This document shows positions 48,374 through 57,120 of a stretch of DNA of 64,000 nucleotides, piece after piece. Position 1 is the first letter of the stretch, and each line of letters opens with the position of its first letter. Source of the stretch: Allopontixanthobacter sediminis (lineage in GTDB: Bacteria > Pseudomonadota > Alphaproteobacteria > Sphingomonadales > Sphingomonadaceae); assembly GCF_009828115.1 (NCBI RefSeq), contig NZ_WTYL01000003.1, forward strand, positions 258,501 through 322,500, written 5' to 3'. The notes under the pieces are model-generated. The model was not told the origin of the DNA, did no database searches, and saw only the letters and a program-made list of their open reading frames with translations. Position numbers and translations under genes: made by a program.

Positions 48374-49495
48374 ATGACCAACCCGGACGATCTCCTGCCC
48401 GAAGGCCTCGAAGACCGGCTGCCGCGTGAAGCGAAGGCAGTGAGTACGGCCATGCGCCAAATCCTCGATGTGATGGACGCGCATGGCTATGATCGGGTCA
48501 GCCCGCCGTTGGTGGAATTCGAGAAGTCGCTTGCGGGCCGGATGGCTGGCGGCAACGACGGCGCCACCGCGCGCCGGATGTTCCGTTTTGTCGATCCGGT
48601 CTCGCTGCGGATGCTCGCGGTCCGTTCCGATATCACTCCGCAGGTCGGCCGTATCGCGGCGACCGGAATGGCCGCGGCGGCCCGCCCGCTGCGTCTATGC
48701 TACGGCGGGGAAGTCGCGCTGATCCGCGCCGACCAGCTCGACCCGGCGCGGCAACGCTTGCAATTGGGTGCGGAACTGATCGGCAACGACACCGTCACCG
48801 CCGCTGCCGAAATGGTCGCGCTTGCGATCGAGGCGCTGGAAGGCGCGGGGGCAAAGGGAATTTCGGTTGATTTCACCTTGCCCGACCTTGTCGATATCCT
48901 CGCGTCCAAGGCCATGCCGCTGGCACCAGAACGTATCGCAGATGTCCGCCGTGAACTCGACACCAAGGATGCGGGCGGCCTTGCGCAGGTACCGGGCGGA
49001 GAGGCGTATATGCCCCTGCTTTACGCCACCGGCCCGTTCGAGCACGCAATTGCGCGGTTGCGGGATGTCGATGCGGGCGGCGCGCTGGCGAGCCGGATTG
49101 CCGGGCTCAGGCAGATAGCCGAGCGGGTGGCGGACCGTGCGCGGCTAACCCTCGACCCGACCGAGCGGCACGGATTTGAATATCAGAGCTGGTTCGGGTT
49201 CACGATATACGCTGACGGAGTACGCGGCGCTGTGGGCCGGGGCGGCACCTACGCCATTGGCGGCACTGGCGAGCCTGCGACAGGCTTTTCGCTGTACATC
49301 GACGCCCTGATCGATGCACTGCAAGCCTCACCCGCCGGCGACACGCTGTTCCTGCCGCTGGGGCACGACCGCGATATCGCGGCACGGCTGCGCGCGGTTG
49401 GATGGCGCACGATCGAGGCCCTATCGGATAGCGACGACGCGCAGGCGCTTGGCTGCACCCACCATCTCGTAGGGATTGATCCCGTCGCTTACTGA
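48374..49495 (+). CDS. hisZ: ATP phosphoribosyltransferase regulatory subunit HisZ
   Basis: Class II aminoacyl-tRNA synthetase-like paralogue that forms a complex with short HisG in the first step of histidine synthesis. 373 residues. It begins LPEGLEDRLPREAKA, and has GYDRVSPPLVEFEKSL, FRFVDPVSLRMLAVRSDITPQVGRIAA in separate motifs. HisS motif 3 is degenerate (GRGGTYAIGGTGEPATGF), as expected for HisZ. hisG is not in the window. It overlaps the convergent esterase gene by 7 bp. Confidence 0.92.
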   Translation: MTNPDDLLPEGLEDRLPREAKAVSTAMRQILDVMDAHGYDRVSPPLVEFEKSLAGRMAGGNDGATARRMFRFVDPVSLRMLAVRSDITPQVGRIAATGMAAAARPLRLCYGGEVALIRADQLDPARQRLQLGAELIGNDTVTAAAEMVALAIEALEGAGAKGISVDFTLPDLVDILASKAMPLAPERIADVRRELDTKDAGGLAQVPGGEAYMPLLYATGPFEHAIARLRDVDAGGALASRIAGLRQIAERVADRARLTLDPTERHGFEYQSWFGFTIYADGVRGAVGRGGTYAIGGTGEPATGFSLYIDALIDALQASPAGDTLFLPLGHDRDIAARLRAVGWRTIEALSDSDDAQALGCTHHLVGIDPVAY

Positions 49496-50529
49496 GCGAA
49501 ACGCTTCGCCAGAAATGCGTCGACCAGAGGGGATGCCGCATAGCCCGGCTCACCAAGTTTCTGGTTTATCTCCCGGTGGCCTTTCAGCCCGCGGCCTTGA
49601 ATGCCGGCGACTTTCGAATCCGTACCCGCGGCGATCAGCGCTGCATTAAGCGCCTTGCTCTGGCGCTCTGCATCATCCCGCTGCACATGCAGGATCAGAA
49701 ACGCCGGAGCGTTAGGCCCGCCTGCGTGCAAGGTGGGTGACAGCGCTTTCTGCCGCGCCGGATCGGTACCGAAGGCTTGCTGGTAGGTATCGCCCATCAG
49801 CCGAGCGTTCTCGTCCATCTGGTCGGGCACATCGTAGCCCGCGCCGTCGAGCGCAATTATGCCCGAAACATCGTCCATCGACAGGCCCGCGCCCGCGAAC
49901 CATTGCGGATCAGTGCCCACGAAGCTGACGAGGTGCGCCCCAGCGCTGTGTCCGACCAGCACGATCCGGTCCGGGTCGATCCCGAGACGGGCCGCGTTGC
50001 GGCGGAAATAGGCGGTAGCCGCAGCAATGTCCGCCGCCTGCTCCTCAACGGTTGCACCGGGCACCAGCCGGTAGTTTACCGATGCGACAGCGTAGCCCTG
50101 TTGCTGCCAGTGGTTCAGCTTGGCCGAACCGGTCATCATTGCTTTGTCGCCGCGTTTCCAGCCCCCGCCATGGACGAATAGCACCAGCGGTGCGTTGCCC
50201 GAGGATGCGGCCCAGAAATCGGCCTTCTGAAGTGGTTCGCTGCCGTAGGATAATTCCTGCCGGGCTGCATCGGGTCGCTCGGCAGAAGTTCGGTCCGACC
50301 TACGGTCGGTAGCGCCCGGAGCCTGGATTCGCTCCATCAGTTCGCTGCGGCAAGTGGCGCTTAGCTCGGACGCTTTTTCTCGCAGGCATTCGCGGATCGC
50401 CTCCCGGTCCCTACCGCACAATTTGACCACTTCCTGCCGGCATTCGCGCGGCGTCCGCTGCTGCGCCTGCGCACTGCTGATGACGACAAGACTTATGGCA
50501 GTAATTCCCGTAATCCAAAATCCACGCAT
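49489..50529 (-). CDS. Secreted alpha/beta hydrolase with cysteine-rich N-terminal domain
   Basis: 346 residues. A signal peptide runs to about residue 22 (AQA). A cysteine-rich region has Cys30, Cys38, Cys48 and Cys60 (spacing 7, 9, 11), resembling one GLG1-type cysteine-rich repeat. After a charged linker comes a carboxylesterase of the hormone-sensitive lipase/BD-FAE type: oxyanion loop HGGGW at 120-124 and nucleophile GHSAG at 193-197 (Ser195). The start ATG at 50529 is chosen because AGGGGAA precedes it. Probably a periplasmic or exported esterase; substrate unknown. Confidence 0.85.
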   Translation of the reverse strand: MRGFWITGITAISLVVISSAQAQQRTPRECRQEVVKLCGRDREAIRECLREKASELSATCRSELMERIQAPGATDRRSDRTSAERPDAARQELSYGSEPLQKADFWAASSGNAPLVLFVHGGGWKRGDKAMMTGSAKLNHWQQQGYAVASVNYRLVPGATVEEQAADIAAATAYFRRNAARLGIDPDRIVLVGHSAGAHLVSFVGTDPQWFAGAGLSMDDVSGIIALDGAGYDVPDQMDENARLMGDTYQQAFGTDPARQKALSPTLHAGGPNAPAFLILHVQRDDAERQSKALNAALIAAGTDSKVAGIQGRGLKGHREINQKLGEPGYAASPLVDAFLAKRFAQ

Positions 50530-50625
50530 CGAATTTCCCCTCATGGGCCAAACTACGTAGCAAGGGGCTGCCACATGTTGGCCGGGATAATCCAGTCACG
50601 GATTGTATTCGTTTGTCGCAGCACA

Positions 50626-50653
50626 AAAGGGCGGCCATTGCGGGCCGCCCTTT
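50626..50653 (-). terminator. Intrinsic terminator of the outer-membrane protein gene
   Basis: AAAGGGCGGCC (50626-50636) pairs with GGCCGCCCTTT (50643-50653), 11 perfect pairs. Read along the minus strand, the stem is followed by T-rich DNA (TTTTG overlaps the end of the stem). It lies 58-85 bp after the barrel gene stop and before the esterase. It is nearly symmetric and could act weakly in both directions. Confidence 0.75.
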
Positions 50654-50710
50654 CGTTATTCGTTTCATCGCCTGTGTGCCGGAGAACTTACCGCCGGCAC
50701 ACGTGTCTGA

Positions 50711-51559
50711 TCAGAAGTGAAAGCTCACCGTACCGCGAAGCGATTGCATCTCGAAATCGGTGTCGGACGGCCGCAGGTTTGTGCCGCCCGAGACGATCAG
50801 GAATGGGTTGGTCGGACCAGCCGAACCGGGGCCGACAGCAACGGAACTCTTGTCGTCGTCATACCGCGAATAGAGATATTCGAGGCCGATACCGATGTTC
50901 TGGGTCAGCATCAGTTCTGCGCCCGCACCAGCTTGCCAGCCCCAGACCATGTCATTGTCGTCGTTCAGCGTGAACGAGTTGGCACCGTTGGTGGTTTCGA
51001 ATTCGTGGTCTATCTTGGCATAGCTAGCGCCGCCAGTCAGGTAGAACAGACCGCGTCCATCACCGGGCGAGAAGCCGAGACGGCCACGCGCGGAGATGGC
51101 ATAATCGAGTTCACGAATTGTCGTGTAGCTGGCGGGGGTTGTGCTGAACCCGGTGGAGTAATCGACCGCGTTCGACCGGCTGCCTTCCAGCAACACGCCA
51201 ACGACCACTGGACCACCGCCCATGCGCGTGTCGGCGCCGATGCGGGCGGCGTATGCCCAATCATCTTCGTCCGAGGTACAGCCAGCTGCGGCTGTGCTGC
51301 CAATTGCGCGGCCATTACAGAACCCGGGGCTGAACGCGTTCGCACCCGTAGTCGTGTTAACGCTGTCGCCATAAACGCCGTTCTGATCGGTATCGAATAC
51401 CAGGGTATCGCCGCCGTCGTTCGACTGGATGTCGTAGCCGCCGGCTCCGCCAATGTAGATGCCGTCGAAATATACGGGGCTGGTGTCTTGCGCTGCTGCA
51501 GGCATCGCGCCCACGGCCAGTGCACTCACCGCGCCGGTGATTATAAGAACTTTTTTCAA
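50711..51559 (-). CDS. Outer-membrane beta-barrel protein (OmpA/Omp25-like)
   Basis: 282 residues. A signal peptide ends at AAA-QD (about residue 23); the mature protein starts with SPVYFDGIYIGGAGGYD. Alternating-residue strands fill the rest, with GVLLEGSRSNAVDY and MLTQNIGIGLEYLYSRYDD, and the C-terminus is SLRGTVSFHF with terminal Phe, the BAM-recognition signal. This is the Omp25/31-like or OmpW-like 8-strand class; a porin or an adhesin role cannot be told. The start codon is TTG (51559) preceded by AAGGA; a terminator follows. Confidence 0.85.
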   Translation of the reverse strand: MKKVLIITGAVSALAVGAMPAAAQDTSPVYFDGIYIGGAGGYDIQSNDGGDTLVFDTDQNGVYGDSVNTTTGANAFSPGFCNGRAIGSTAAAGCTSDEDDWAYAARIGADTRMGGGPVVVGVLLEGSRSNAVDYSTGFSTTPASYTTIRELDYAISARGRLGFSPGDGRGLFYLTGGASYAKIDHEFETTNGANSFTLNDDNDMVWGWQAGAGAELMLTQNIGIGLEYLYSRYDDDKSSVAVGPGSAGPTNPFLIVSGGTNLRPSDTDFEMQSLRGTVSFHF

Positions 51560-51895
51560 GGGAAATCCTTCATTTAGTGATGGGATACTCCGCGCAAACG
51601 TGCCGTGAGAGGCTTTTGTTCCCGCTTCCTTTTTCTAATTTACATTAAATTTTTCGGCATCTAGCCGCAGTTTGCGCTGGGGCGTGGCACCTGCGGGTCA
51701 GCGTGTCAGGTAGACCGCCTTCTTGCTCAAGAACCGGTAGGTGCAAGGTTCGCTGGCACAGTCATTTCCGCGCGCCTATGGGTCGTGAAACAGAAACTCG
51801 CGGAATGTCATTCGGAGATGCTTGCCGTGACAAGCCCAAAAGCCTAGGCCCGCGCCGTTTGCCGCACGCCCAATTTTCCAGAGAAAGTTTTTGCA
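51560..51895. promoter_or_regulatory. Divergent promoter region between the barrel gene and purA
   Basis: A 336-bp gap serving two divergent genes. The AT-rich stretch at about 51620-51660 is the probable promoter of the barrel gene; the purA side is GC-rich until a few A/T-rich bases just before the ATG. A minus-strand peptide-like stretch at 51698-51770 (CASEPCTYRFLS) has no start codon and a TAG just upstream, so it is not called a gene. I see no hairpin or known riboswitch; purA is often regulated by PurR or purine riboswitches elsewhere, but none is recognisable. Confidence 0.4.
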
Positions 51896-53185
51896 ATGGC
51901 CAATGTTACCGTGATCGGTGCCCAGTGGGGCGATGAAGGCAAGGGAAAGATCGTCGATTGGCTGGCCAGCCGCGCCGATGCGGTGGTCCGGTTCCAAGGC
52001 GGTCACAACGCTGGTCACACGCTGGTGGTCAGGGATCAGGTCTACAAGCTCAGCCTGCTGCCTTCAGGAATCGTAACCGGAACGTTGTCGATTATCGGCA
52101 ACGGCGTTGTCCTCGACCCGTGGGCGCTGCAGACCGAAGTCGCGAAACTGGAAAGTCAGGGCGTGACCATCACCCCCGACAATTTCGCGCTCGCGGACAA
52201 TTGCGCGCTGATCCTGCCTATGCACCGCGATCTGGACGGACTGCGCGAAACAGCTGCGGGTTCAGGCAAGATCGGTACCACCGGCCGCGGGATCGGTCCC
52301 GCCTATGAAGACAAGGTTGGCCGCCGGGCGATCCGTGTGTGCGACCTCGCGCATCTCGACAAGATGGACCCCCAGCTCGACCGGCTGTGCGCGCATCACG
52401 ACGCCTTGCTGGCCGGTTTCGACCAGCCTCCGGTCGACCGCGCCAAGCTACTCGAAGAATTACGCGAAATTGCGCCATTTGTGCTGCAATTCGCGCAGCC
52501 CGTGTGGAAACGCCTCAAGAAAGTCCGCAAGGCGGGTGCCCGTATCCTGTTCGAAGGCGCCCAAGGCGTGCTGCTGGACGTCGATCACGGCACTTATCCC
52601 TTTGTCACCAGTTCCAACACGGTCAGCGGTACGGCTGCCAGCGGATCGGGCCTCGGGCCCAATTCGACCGGCTTCGTCCTGGGGATCGTCAAGGCCTACA
52701 CCACCCGGGTCGGCAGCGGACCGTTTCCAACCGAACTCGGCGACGCGGACGGCCAGCGGCTTGGCGAGAGAGGCCATGAATTCGGCACCGTCACCGGCCG
52801 CCAGCGCCGCTGCGGCTGGTTCGATGCGGTACTAGTGCGGCAAAGCTGCGCCATTAGCGGCGTGACCGGGATCGCGCTGACCAAGGTCGATGTCCTCGAC
52901 GGGTTCGACACGGTGAAAATCTGCACCGGTTACCGGTTGCGCGGCAAGATCATGGACTATTTCCCCGCGCATTCGGCAGATCAGGCCGAAGTCGAACCGA
53001 TCTACGAGGAAATGGACGGCTGGAGCGAAACCACCGCCGGCGCGCGCAGTTGGGCCGATCTGCCCGCCAACGCCATCAAGTACATCCAGCGTATCCAGGA
53101 ACTTATCGAAACGCCTGTCGCTCTCGTTTCGACGAGCCCCGAACGTGAAGATACGATCCTCGTGCGGGACCCCTTCATCGATTGA
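51896..53185 (+). CDS. purA: Adenylosuccinate synthetase
   Basis: GTP-dependent condensation of IMP and aspartate, first step from IMP to AMP. 429 residues. The phosphate loop is [12 protein letters not shown] and [11 protein letters not shown] contains the catalytic His. [36 protein letters not shown] and [16 protein letters not shown] are conserved. All expected segments are intact. hisZ is nearby, as in other sphingomonads, but separated by the convergent esterase and barrel genes. Confidence 0.97.
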   Translation: MANVTVIGAQWGDEGKGKIVDWLASRADAVVRFQGGHNAGHTLVVRDQVYKLSLLPSGIVTGTLSIIGNGVVLDPWALQTEVAKLESQGVTITPDNFALADNCALILPMHRDLDGLRETAAGSGKIGTTGRGIGPAYEDKVGRRAIRVCDLAHLDKMDPQLDRLCAHHDALLAGFDQPPVDRAKLLEELREIAPFVLQFAQPVWKRLKKVRKAGARILFEGAQGVLLDVDHGTYPFVTSSNTVSGTAASGSGLGPNSTGFVLGIVKAYTTRVGSGPFPTELGDADGQRLGERGHEFGTVTGRQRRCGWFDAVLVRQSCAISGVTGIALTKVDVLDGFDTVKICTGYRLRGKIMDYFPAHSADQAEVEPIYEEMDGWSETTAGARSWADLPANAIKYIQRIQELIETPVALVSTSPEREDTILVRDPFID

Positions 53186-53216
53186 GATGCGCGCCAGAAC
53201 GGCGTATCTTTCCCGC

Positions 53217-53717
53217 ATGAGAGCAACCACGGCCCTACTCGTTCTTGGCTTGGCGGCGTGCGTTCCGGCGATGGTTTCGTGGGGCATGCCGGAAGATGCG
53301 CGCGCGACCTACATCCTGGTTGATAAGTCGGAACGTACGTTGACGCTGTATGACGGCGATGCCGTGATCAAAACCTACACCGACCTGCAATTCGGCGATG
53401 AACCGACCGGTCACAAACAATTCGAAGGCGACGAGCGGACACCTGAAGGCCGGTACTGGATCGATGCCCGCAATCCGAACAGCGCCTATCACTTGTCGCT
53501 CCGGGTTTCCTATCCGAACGCGGATGACCGGGCCTACGCTGAGGCGATGGGGCGATCGCCCGGCGGCGACATTTTCCTGCATGGCCAGCCAAACGGCTTC
53601 GCTGAGGGAAGGGTGCCGGGGGACTGGACCGACGGCTGCATCGCACTTTCCAACGCAGAGATCGAGGAATTGTGGAGCGCCGTCGGCGACGGCACCCCGA
53701 TCGAAATACGGCCTTGA
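53217..53717 (+). CDS. L,D-transpeptidase family lipoprotein (YkuD)
   Basis: 166 residues. The start at 53217 gives a lipoprotein signal with lipobox LAAC; an ATG at 53187, 1 bp after the purA stop, would add 10 residues and is also possible. The YkuD domain has ILVDKSERTLTLYDGD, then HGQPN with His122 and the catalytic Cys141 in the WTDGCIALSN loop. It could cross-link DAP-DAP peptides or attach proteins in the wall, consistent with DAP peptidoglycan. The C-terminus is short compared with E. coli YbiS. Confidence 0.88.
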   Translation: MRATTALLVLGLAACVPAMVSWGMPEDARATYILVDKSERTLTLYDGDAVIKTYTDLQFGDEPTGHKQFEGDERTPEGRYWIDARNPNSAYHLSLRVSYPNADDRAYAEAMGRSPGGDIFLHGQPNGFAEGRVPGDWTDGCIALSNAEIEELWSAVGDGTPIEIRP

Positions 53718-53769
53718 CCTGATCCCGTTATGTTCTACGTCTGTTCGGAAGCCAGAACGGAGTCGCGGC

Positions 53770-54843
53770 ATGGGGCAAGCGGATTTTTACTACGAAAGCG
53801 GCGATGCGGGCACGGCCACGCTTGCTGATACCGTACGTGATGCGGCCATGGATCCCGCCGGTGTTCCTCTCGCGGTCTCGATCTTCGCCGACCGCGCCCA
53901 TCTGCGCGAGACAATGCGGGACGATGTCGAGGCGGCGGGCTTCCGGCCGGGCACGATCGGGGATTTGGCCGACTTGCTCGGCAGCGAAGCACGTTCGCTC
54001 GGCGAGATTGTTCTGCTCGACTGTCCGACGGTGGACGGCGCGACCCTCGCCGCACTGACGCGGCTCGATATGCGCGCGGCGCGCCTGGGTGCGCAACTGG
54101 TGGTGTCGACCAGTCTGGATGCGCTGGACGAGGTATTCGGCTGTCTCGATCAGTCCGGTGCGCAGATCCTTGTCGATCCGACTAGGTCAGAACGCGTAAT
54201 TGCGCTCGGGAGCATATTAGCGAAGATGCCCGGCATGGGGGTTCGCGAATTATCACCCGATGATCGAACTACCCTGCTTCGGCTAACGGAGCAGGTCGGT
54301 CAGATCGCGGCGCGCTTGGAACGCCTGTCCGATTCGGGATTGACGCCGGGCAAGGGTTCCGATGGCGGCGCGTTCCGGTTCGAATCTCCCGATCCTGGTT
54401 TCAATGGTCTCGGCCCGGAGGATTCCTCGGACCGGCTGGTACGTTCGGCCCGGCCGCCGTTGCCCGATCCGCGGCTCGTACGGAGGATAATCCGCCAACG
54501 GCAATTGCGCGCCCGGTTCTTCGACGGCGAACTGTTTGCCGATCCAGCATGGGACATGCTGCTGGACCTGACCGCGGCGCGGGTCGAGCACACGCGTGTT
54601 TCGGTTACGTCGTTGTGCTTCGCCAGCGGGGTACCGCCCACCACCGCGCTGCGCTGGATTGCCCAGATGAAGGATGCCGGCTTGATGGAGCGTGTAGAGG
54701 ACGAGACCGACAAGCGCCGCGCGTTCATTACCCTGACAGACAAGGCTGCCGATGCGATGGCACGATTCTTTGCGGAGCTGGGCAAGGATGCCAAACGGGC
54801 GATCTTATGGGGATACCGTCCGGCTAGTCCAGGCGCAAGATAA
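53770..54843 (+). CDS. MarR-type winged-helix protein with N-terminal receiver-like domain
   Basis: 357 residues. The N-terminal about 150 residues have an alpha/beta pattern with PLAVSIFADRAHLRETM, IVLLDCPTVDGATLAALT and LVVSTSLDALDEVF, resembling a CheY-like or flavodoxin-type fold without phospho-Asp evidence. A Ser/Pro-rich linker is followed by a C-terminal winged helix: FFDGELFADPAWDMLLDL, TTALRWIAQMKDAGLMERV and KRRAFITLTDKAADAMARFF, as in MarR. The ATG at 53770 is chosen because it restores the open N-terminus. Target genes are not evident. It overlaps the convergent siroheme gene by 20 bp. Confidence 0.7.
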   Translation: MGQADFYYESGDAGTATLADTVRDAAMDPAGVPLAVSIFADRAHLRETMRDDVEAAGFRPGTIGDLADLLGSEARSLGEIVLLDCPTVDGATLAALTRLDMRAARLGAQLVVSTSLDALDEVFGCLDQSGAQILVDPTRSERVIALGSILAKMPGMGVRELSPDDRTTLLRLTEQVGQIAARLERLSDSGLTPGKGSDGGAFRFESPDPGFNGLGPEDSSDRLVRSARPPLPDPRLVRRIIRQRQLRARFFDGELFADPAWDMLLDLTAARVEHTRVSVTSLCFASGVPPTTALRWIAQMKDAGLMERVEDETDKRRAFITLTDKAADAMARFFAELGKDAKRAILWGYRPASPGAR

Positions 54844-55597
54844 CCGTCAGCCCTTCGCTTGGCTCCCCATCGAACGGCAACTCCCGCCGCAGGGCATCGG
54901 CCCGGGCGCGGTCGAGGATCGCAGCGGGCACTGCTGCGTCATGCAGGATCGTGTCGGCTGTCCCAAGCAGCCGGCACTGGCGCAGTGTCAGGTCCTCGGG
55001 ATCGCCGCTGACAAGGGCGATTTCTACCGACCCGGTAGTGCCAGGAATTTCCTTTTCGGCCAGCCAATCCTCGATCCGCGCTGCCGATGCCGGATCGAGC
55101 GGGTCGAGGATCCCGCTTTCACCCAGCGCTATGTCGAGGGCGCGCCGGCGATCGGGGCCTGCGGGGTAGCGCAGTCGTATGGCGTCGCGCATGTCTTCCA
55201 GCCGGGCCGCCAGCAGACCCAGGCCCGGAGGTAATATCCGTTCAAGACGCAGCCGCAATTGCTTGGCCAGCCCTGCCGACGCACCGGAAGTGCCGATCGC
55301 GACCAGGACCGGGTCCCGGTCGACAATACTGGGAGTGGTGAAATCGCACAGGTCGGGCCGGTCCGCGACATTGACCAGCAAGCCCTTGGCGCGCAACCGC
55401 ATCGCTGCGGCTTCCGCGGCCCTGCCGTCCTCCAGAGCAATAAACGCCAACCTCGCGTGATGCGCCTCTGGCTCGCCGCAAGGAATGCCGCCCGCACGTT
55501 TCACCAGCCGCGTCTTTGCCTCGCCCATGTCACCGGTTCCGATCACTACGACGCGGGTCCCGGCAATGCGGTGGAGCAGGGGCAGGGAGCGGATCAC
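54824..55597 (-). CDS. Siroheme synthase (precorrin-2 dehydrogenase/ferrochelatase) with methyltransferase remnant
   Basis: 257 residues. The NAD-binding start RVVVIGTGDMGEAKTR (GxGxxG at 20-25) and the central domain match the Met8/CysG-N class that oxidises precorrin-2 and inserts iron. Residues 189-236 (VEIALVSGDPEDLTLRQC, LLGTADTILHD, AAILDRARADA) align with residues 5-52 of CobA in this window, yet the glycine-rich SAM loop is lost and the domain then stops. This looks like a truncated fusion of the CysG type, whose methylation step is supplied by the separate CobA. The start is GTG 55597, 7 bp after lysA. Confidence 0.85.
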   Translation of the reverse strand: MIRSLPLLHRIAGTRVVVIGTGDMGEAKTRLVKRAGGIPCGEPEAHHARLAFIALEDGRAAEAAAMRLRAKGLLVNVADRPDLCDFTTPSIVDRDPVLVAIGTSGASAGLAKQLRLRLERILPPGLGLLAARLEDMRDAIRLRYPAGPDRRRALDIALGESGILDPLDPASAARIEDWLAEKEIPGTTGSVEIALVSGDPEDLTLRQCRLLGTADTILHDAAVPAAILDRARADALRRELPFDGEPSEGLTVILRLD

Positions 55598-55604
55598 GGA
55601 CGCA

Positions 55605-56867
55605 CTATTTCAGCCATGCCGGCACGCGCTCGGCGGCCATAATATCGGCGGGCGGCAAGCGGTCTGCCACCACCGCATAGCGGTCTCCGTCGACCAGCAC
55701 TTCGGCCACGAAACCACGACTGTTGTAACTGCTCGCCATCGTGGCGCCGTAAGCGCCGGCGGTCCGGAATACGGCCAGATCGCCCGTCTCCAGCGTGGCC
55801 ATCAGGCGGTTCATCGCGAAGGTGTCCCCGGTTTCGCAGATCGGCCCGACAACGTGGGACTCGCTGGTCGCTCCGGACGGCACCACCGCGTCGATATCGT
55901 GCCACGCCCCGTACATCGCGGGGCGCGCAAGGTCGTTCATCGCGGCATCCACCACCACGAACGGGCTAGCGTTGGAACTGCGTTTCACCCGGATCACCCG
56001 GGTCAGCAAAACGCCTGCATTGCCCGCAATTATGCGTCCCGGCTCGAACGACAGCGCGACATTCCAGCCCGCTGTCACGCGTGCCACCATCGCGCCGTAT
56101 TCGGCCGGGCTGGGCATCACATCATCCGCTTTGTAAGGAACGCCGAGCCCGCCGCCAAGATCGGCATGGGTTACATTCTGTCCCTGCGCGCGCAAGTCGG
56201 CGATCAGTGCACCGACTTTCCCGAACGCGGTTTCGAGGGGCACCAGACTGGAAAGCTGGCTGCCAATGTGCACGGCGATCCCGCGCATTTCGAGCCCCGG
56301 CAGGACTGCCAGCGCGGCATAAATTTCGCCCGCACGGTGGATCGGTACGCCGAATTTGTTTTCCGCCTTTCCGGTGGAGATTTTCTCATGTGTTCCCGCA
56401 TCGACGTCGGGATTCACCCGCAGGGCGCAGCGGGCGATCTTCCCCTGTGCCTCGGCTATGGCGGATAACTCGATGCCCTCTTCTTCGGATTCGACGTTGA
56501 ACTGGCCGATTTCGGTCTGGAGGCCATAGATCATCTCGTCACGCGTTTTTCCGACGCCCGAAAAGACGATGTCCGCCGGGGCCATGTCGGCCGCCAACGC
56601 CCGGGATAGCTCGCCGCCCGAAACCACGTCGGCACCGTAGCCTTCGCGCTGGAGCACCTTCAGCACCGCGAGGTTCGGGTTGGACTTCACCGCGAAAGCG
56701 ATGTGCGGGTTATCCAGCGCGGAAAGCGCGTCGCGAAATACGCGGGCATGGCGCACCAGCGTGGCCTGCGAATAGACATAGACCGGCGTGCCTACCTCTG
56801 CCGCGATCCAGGGCAGGGGGACACCTTCGGCATGCAGCACGCCTTCACGGAGTTCGAAATGGTTCAT
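55605..56867 (-). CDS. lysA: Diaminopimelate decarboxylase
   Basis: PLP-dependent decarboxylation of meso-DAP to lysine. 420 residues, fold-type III barrel. The PLP lysine is in HIAFAVKSNPNLAVL; GADVVSGGEL, GGGLGVPYKADD, EPGRIIAGNAG and the catalytic CETGDTFA are present. It starts 13 bp after lptM, so translation may be coupled to the argH-lptM genes. Lysine supply and DAP-type wall (MurE DNPR motif) fit together. Confidence 0.96.
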   Translation of the reverse strand: MNHFELREGVLHAEGVPLPWIAAEVGTPVYVYSQATLVRHARVFRDALSALDNPHIAFAVKSNPNLAVLKVLQREGYGADVVSGGELSRALAADMAPADIVFSGVGKTRDEMIYGLQTEIGQFNVESEEEGIELSAIAEAQGKIARCALRVNPDVDAGTHEKISTGKAENKFGVPIHRAGEIYAALAVLPGLEMRGIAVHIGSQLSSLVPLETAFGKVGALIADLRAQGQNVTHADLGGGLGVPYKADDVMPSPAEYGAMVARVTAGWNVALSFEPGRIIAGNAGVLLTRVIRVKRSSNASPFVVVDAAMNDLARPAMYGAWHDIDAVVPSGATSESHVVGPICETGDTFAMNRLMATLETGDLAVFRTAGAYGATMASSYNSRGFVAEVLVDGDRYAVVADRLPPADIMAAERVPAWLK

Positions 56868-56880
56868 TTAAAGTGCCGTG

Positions 56881-57120
56881 TTATTCGGGAGGAAGGTCGA
56901 AAGGGTCGTCTTCGCGTGATTCCGACCGGCGGCGCAGTTCGACGTTACGTTCCGGCTCGGCCTGCGTATCGAGTTCAAGCAGGTCGGCCGAGCTCGGCTG
57001 GACATCGGAACCGAGCGGCGCGGGCGGCAGCGTTTGGCCAGCCAACGGTTTGAGGTCGGCCTTCTGTCCGCAACCTGCGAGCAGGCATACGCTGACAATT
57101 GCGATAATTCGGCGGTTCAT
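56881..57120 (-). CDS. lptM: LPS translocon maturation lipoprotein LptM-like
   Basis: 79 residues. The signal peptide ends in lipobox LAGC, followed by the family motif GQKADLKPL at the mature N-terminus, as in YifL/LptM, which helps LptD disulfide maturation in E. coli. The rest is acidic and low in complexity. Its ATG overlaps the argH stop by 4 bp; lysA follows after 13 bp. The lysA-side genomic neighbourhood is also where it is found in other alpha- and gammaproteobacteria. Confidence 0.85.
   Translation of the reverse strand: MNRRIIAIVSVCLLAGCGQKADLKPLAGQTLPPAPLGSDVQPSSADLLELDTQAEPERNVELRRRSESREDDPFDLPPE

Noticed and set aside
51698-51770. Minus-strand peptide-like stretch CASEPCTYRFLS before purA
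   Set aside because: It has no start codon and an in-frame TAG just upstream, so it could only be a fossil or chance; not enough for a gene call.
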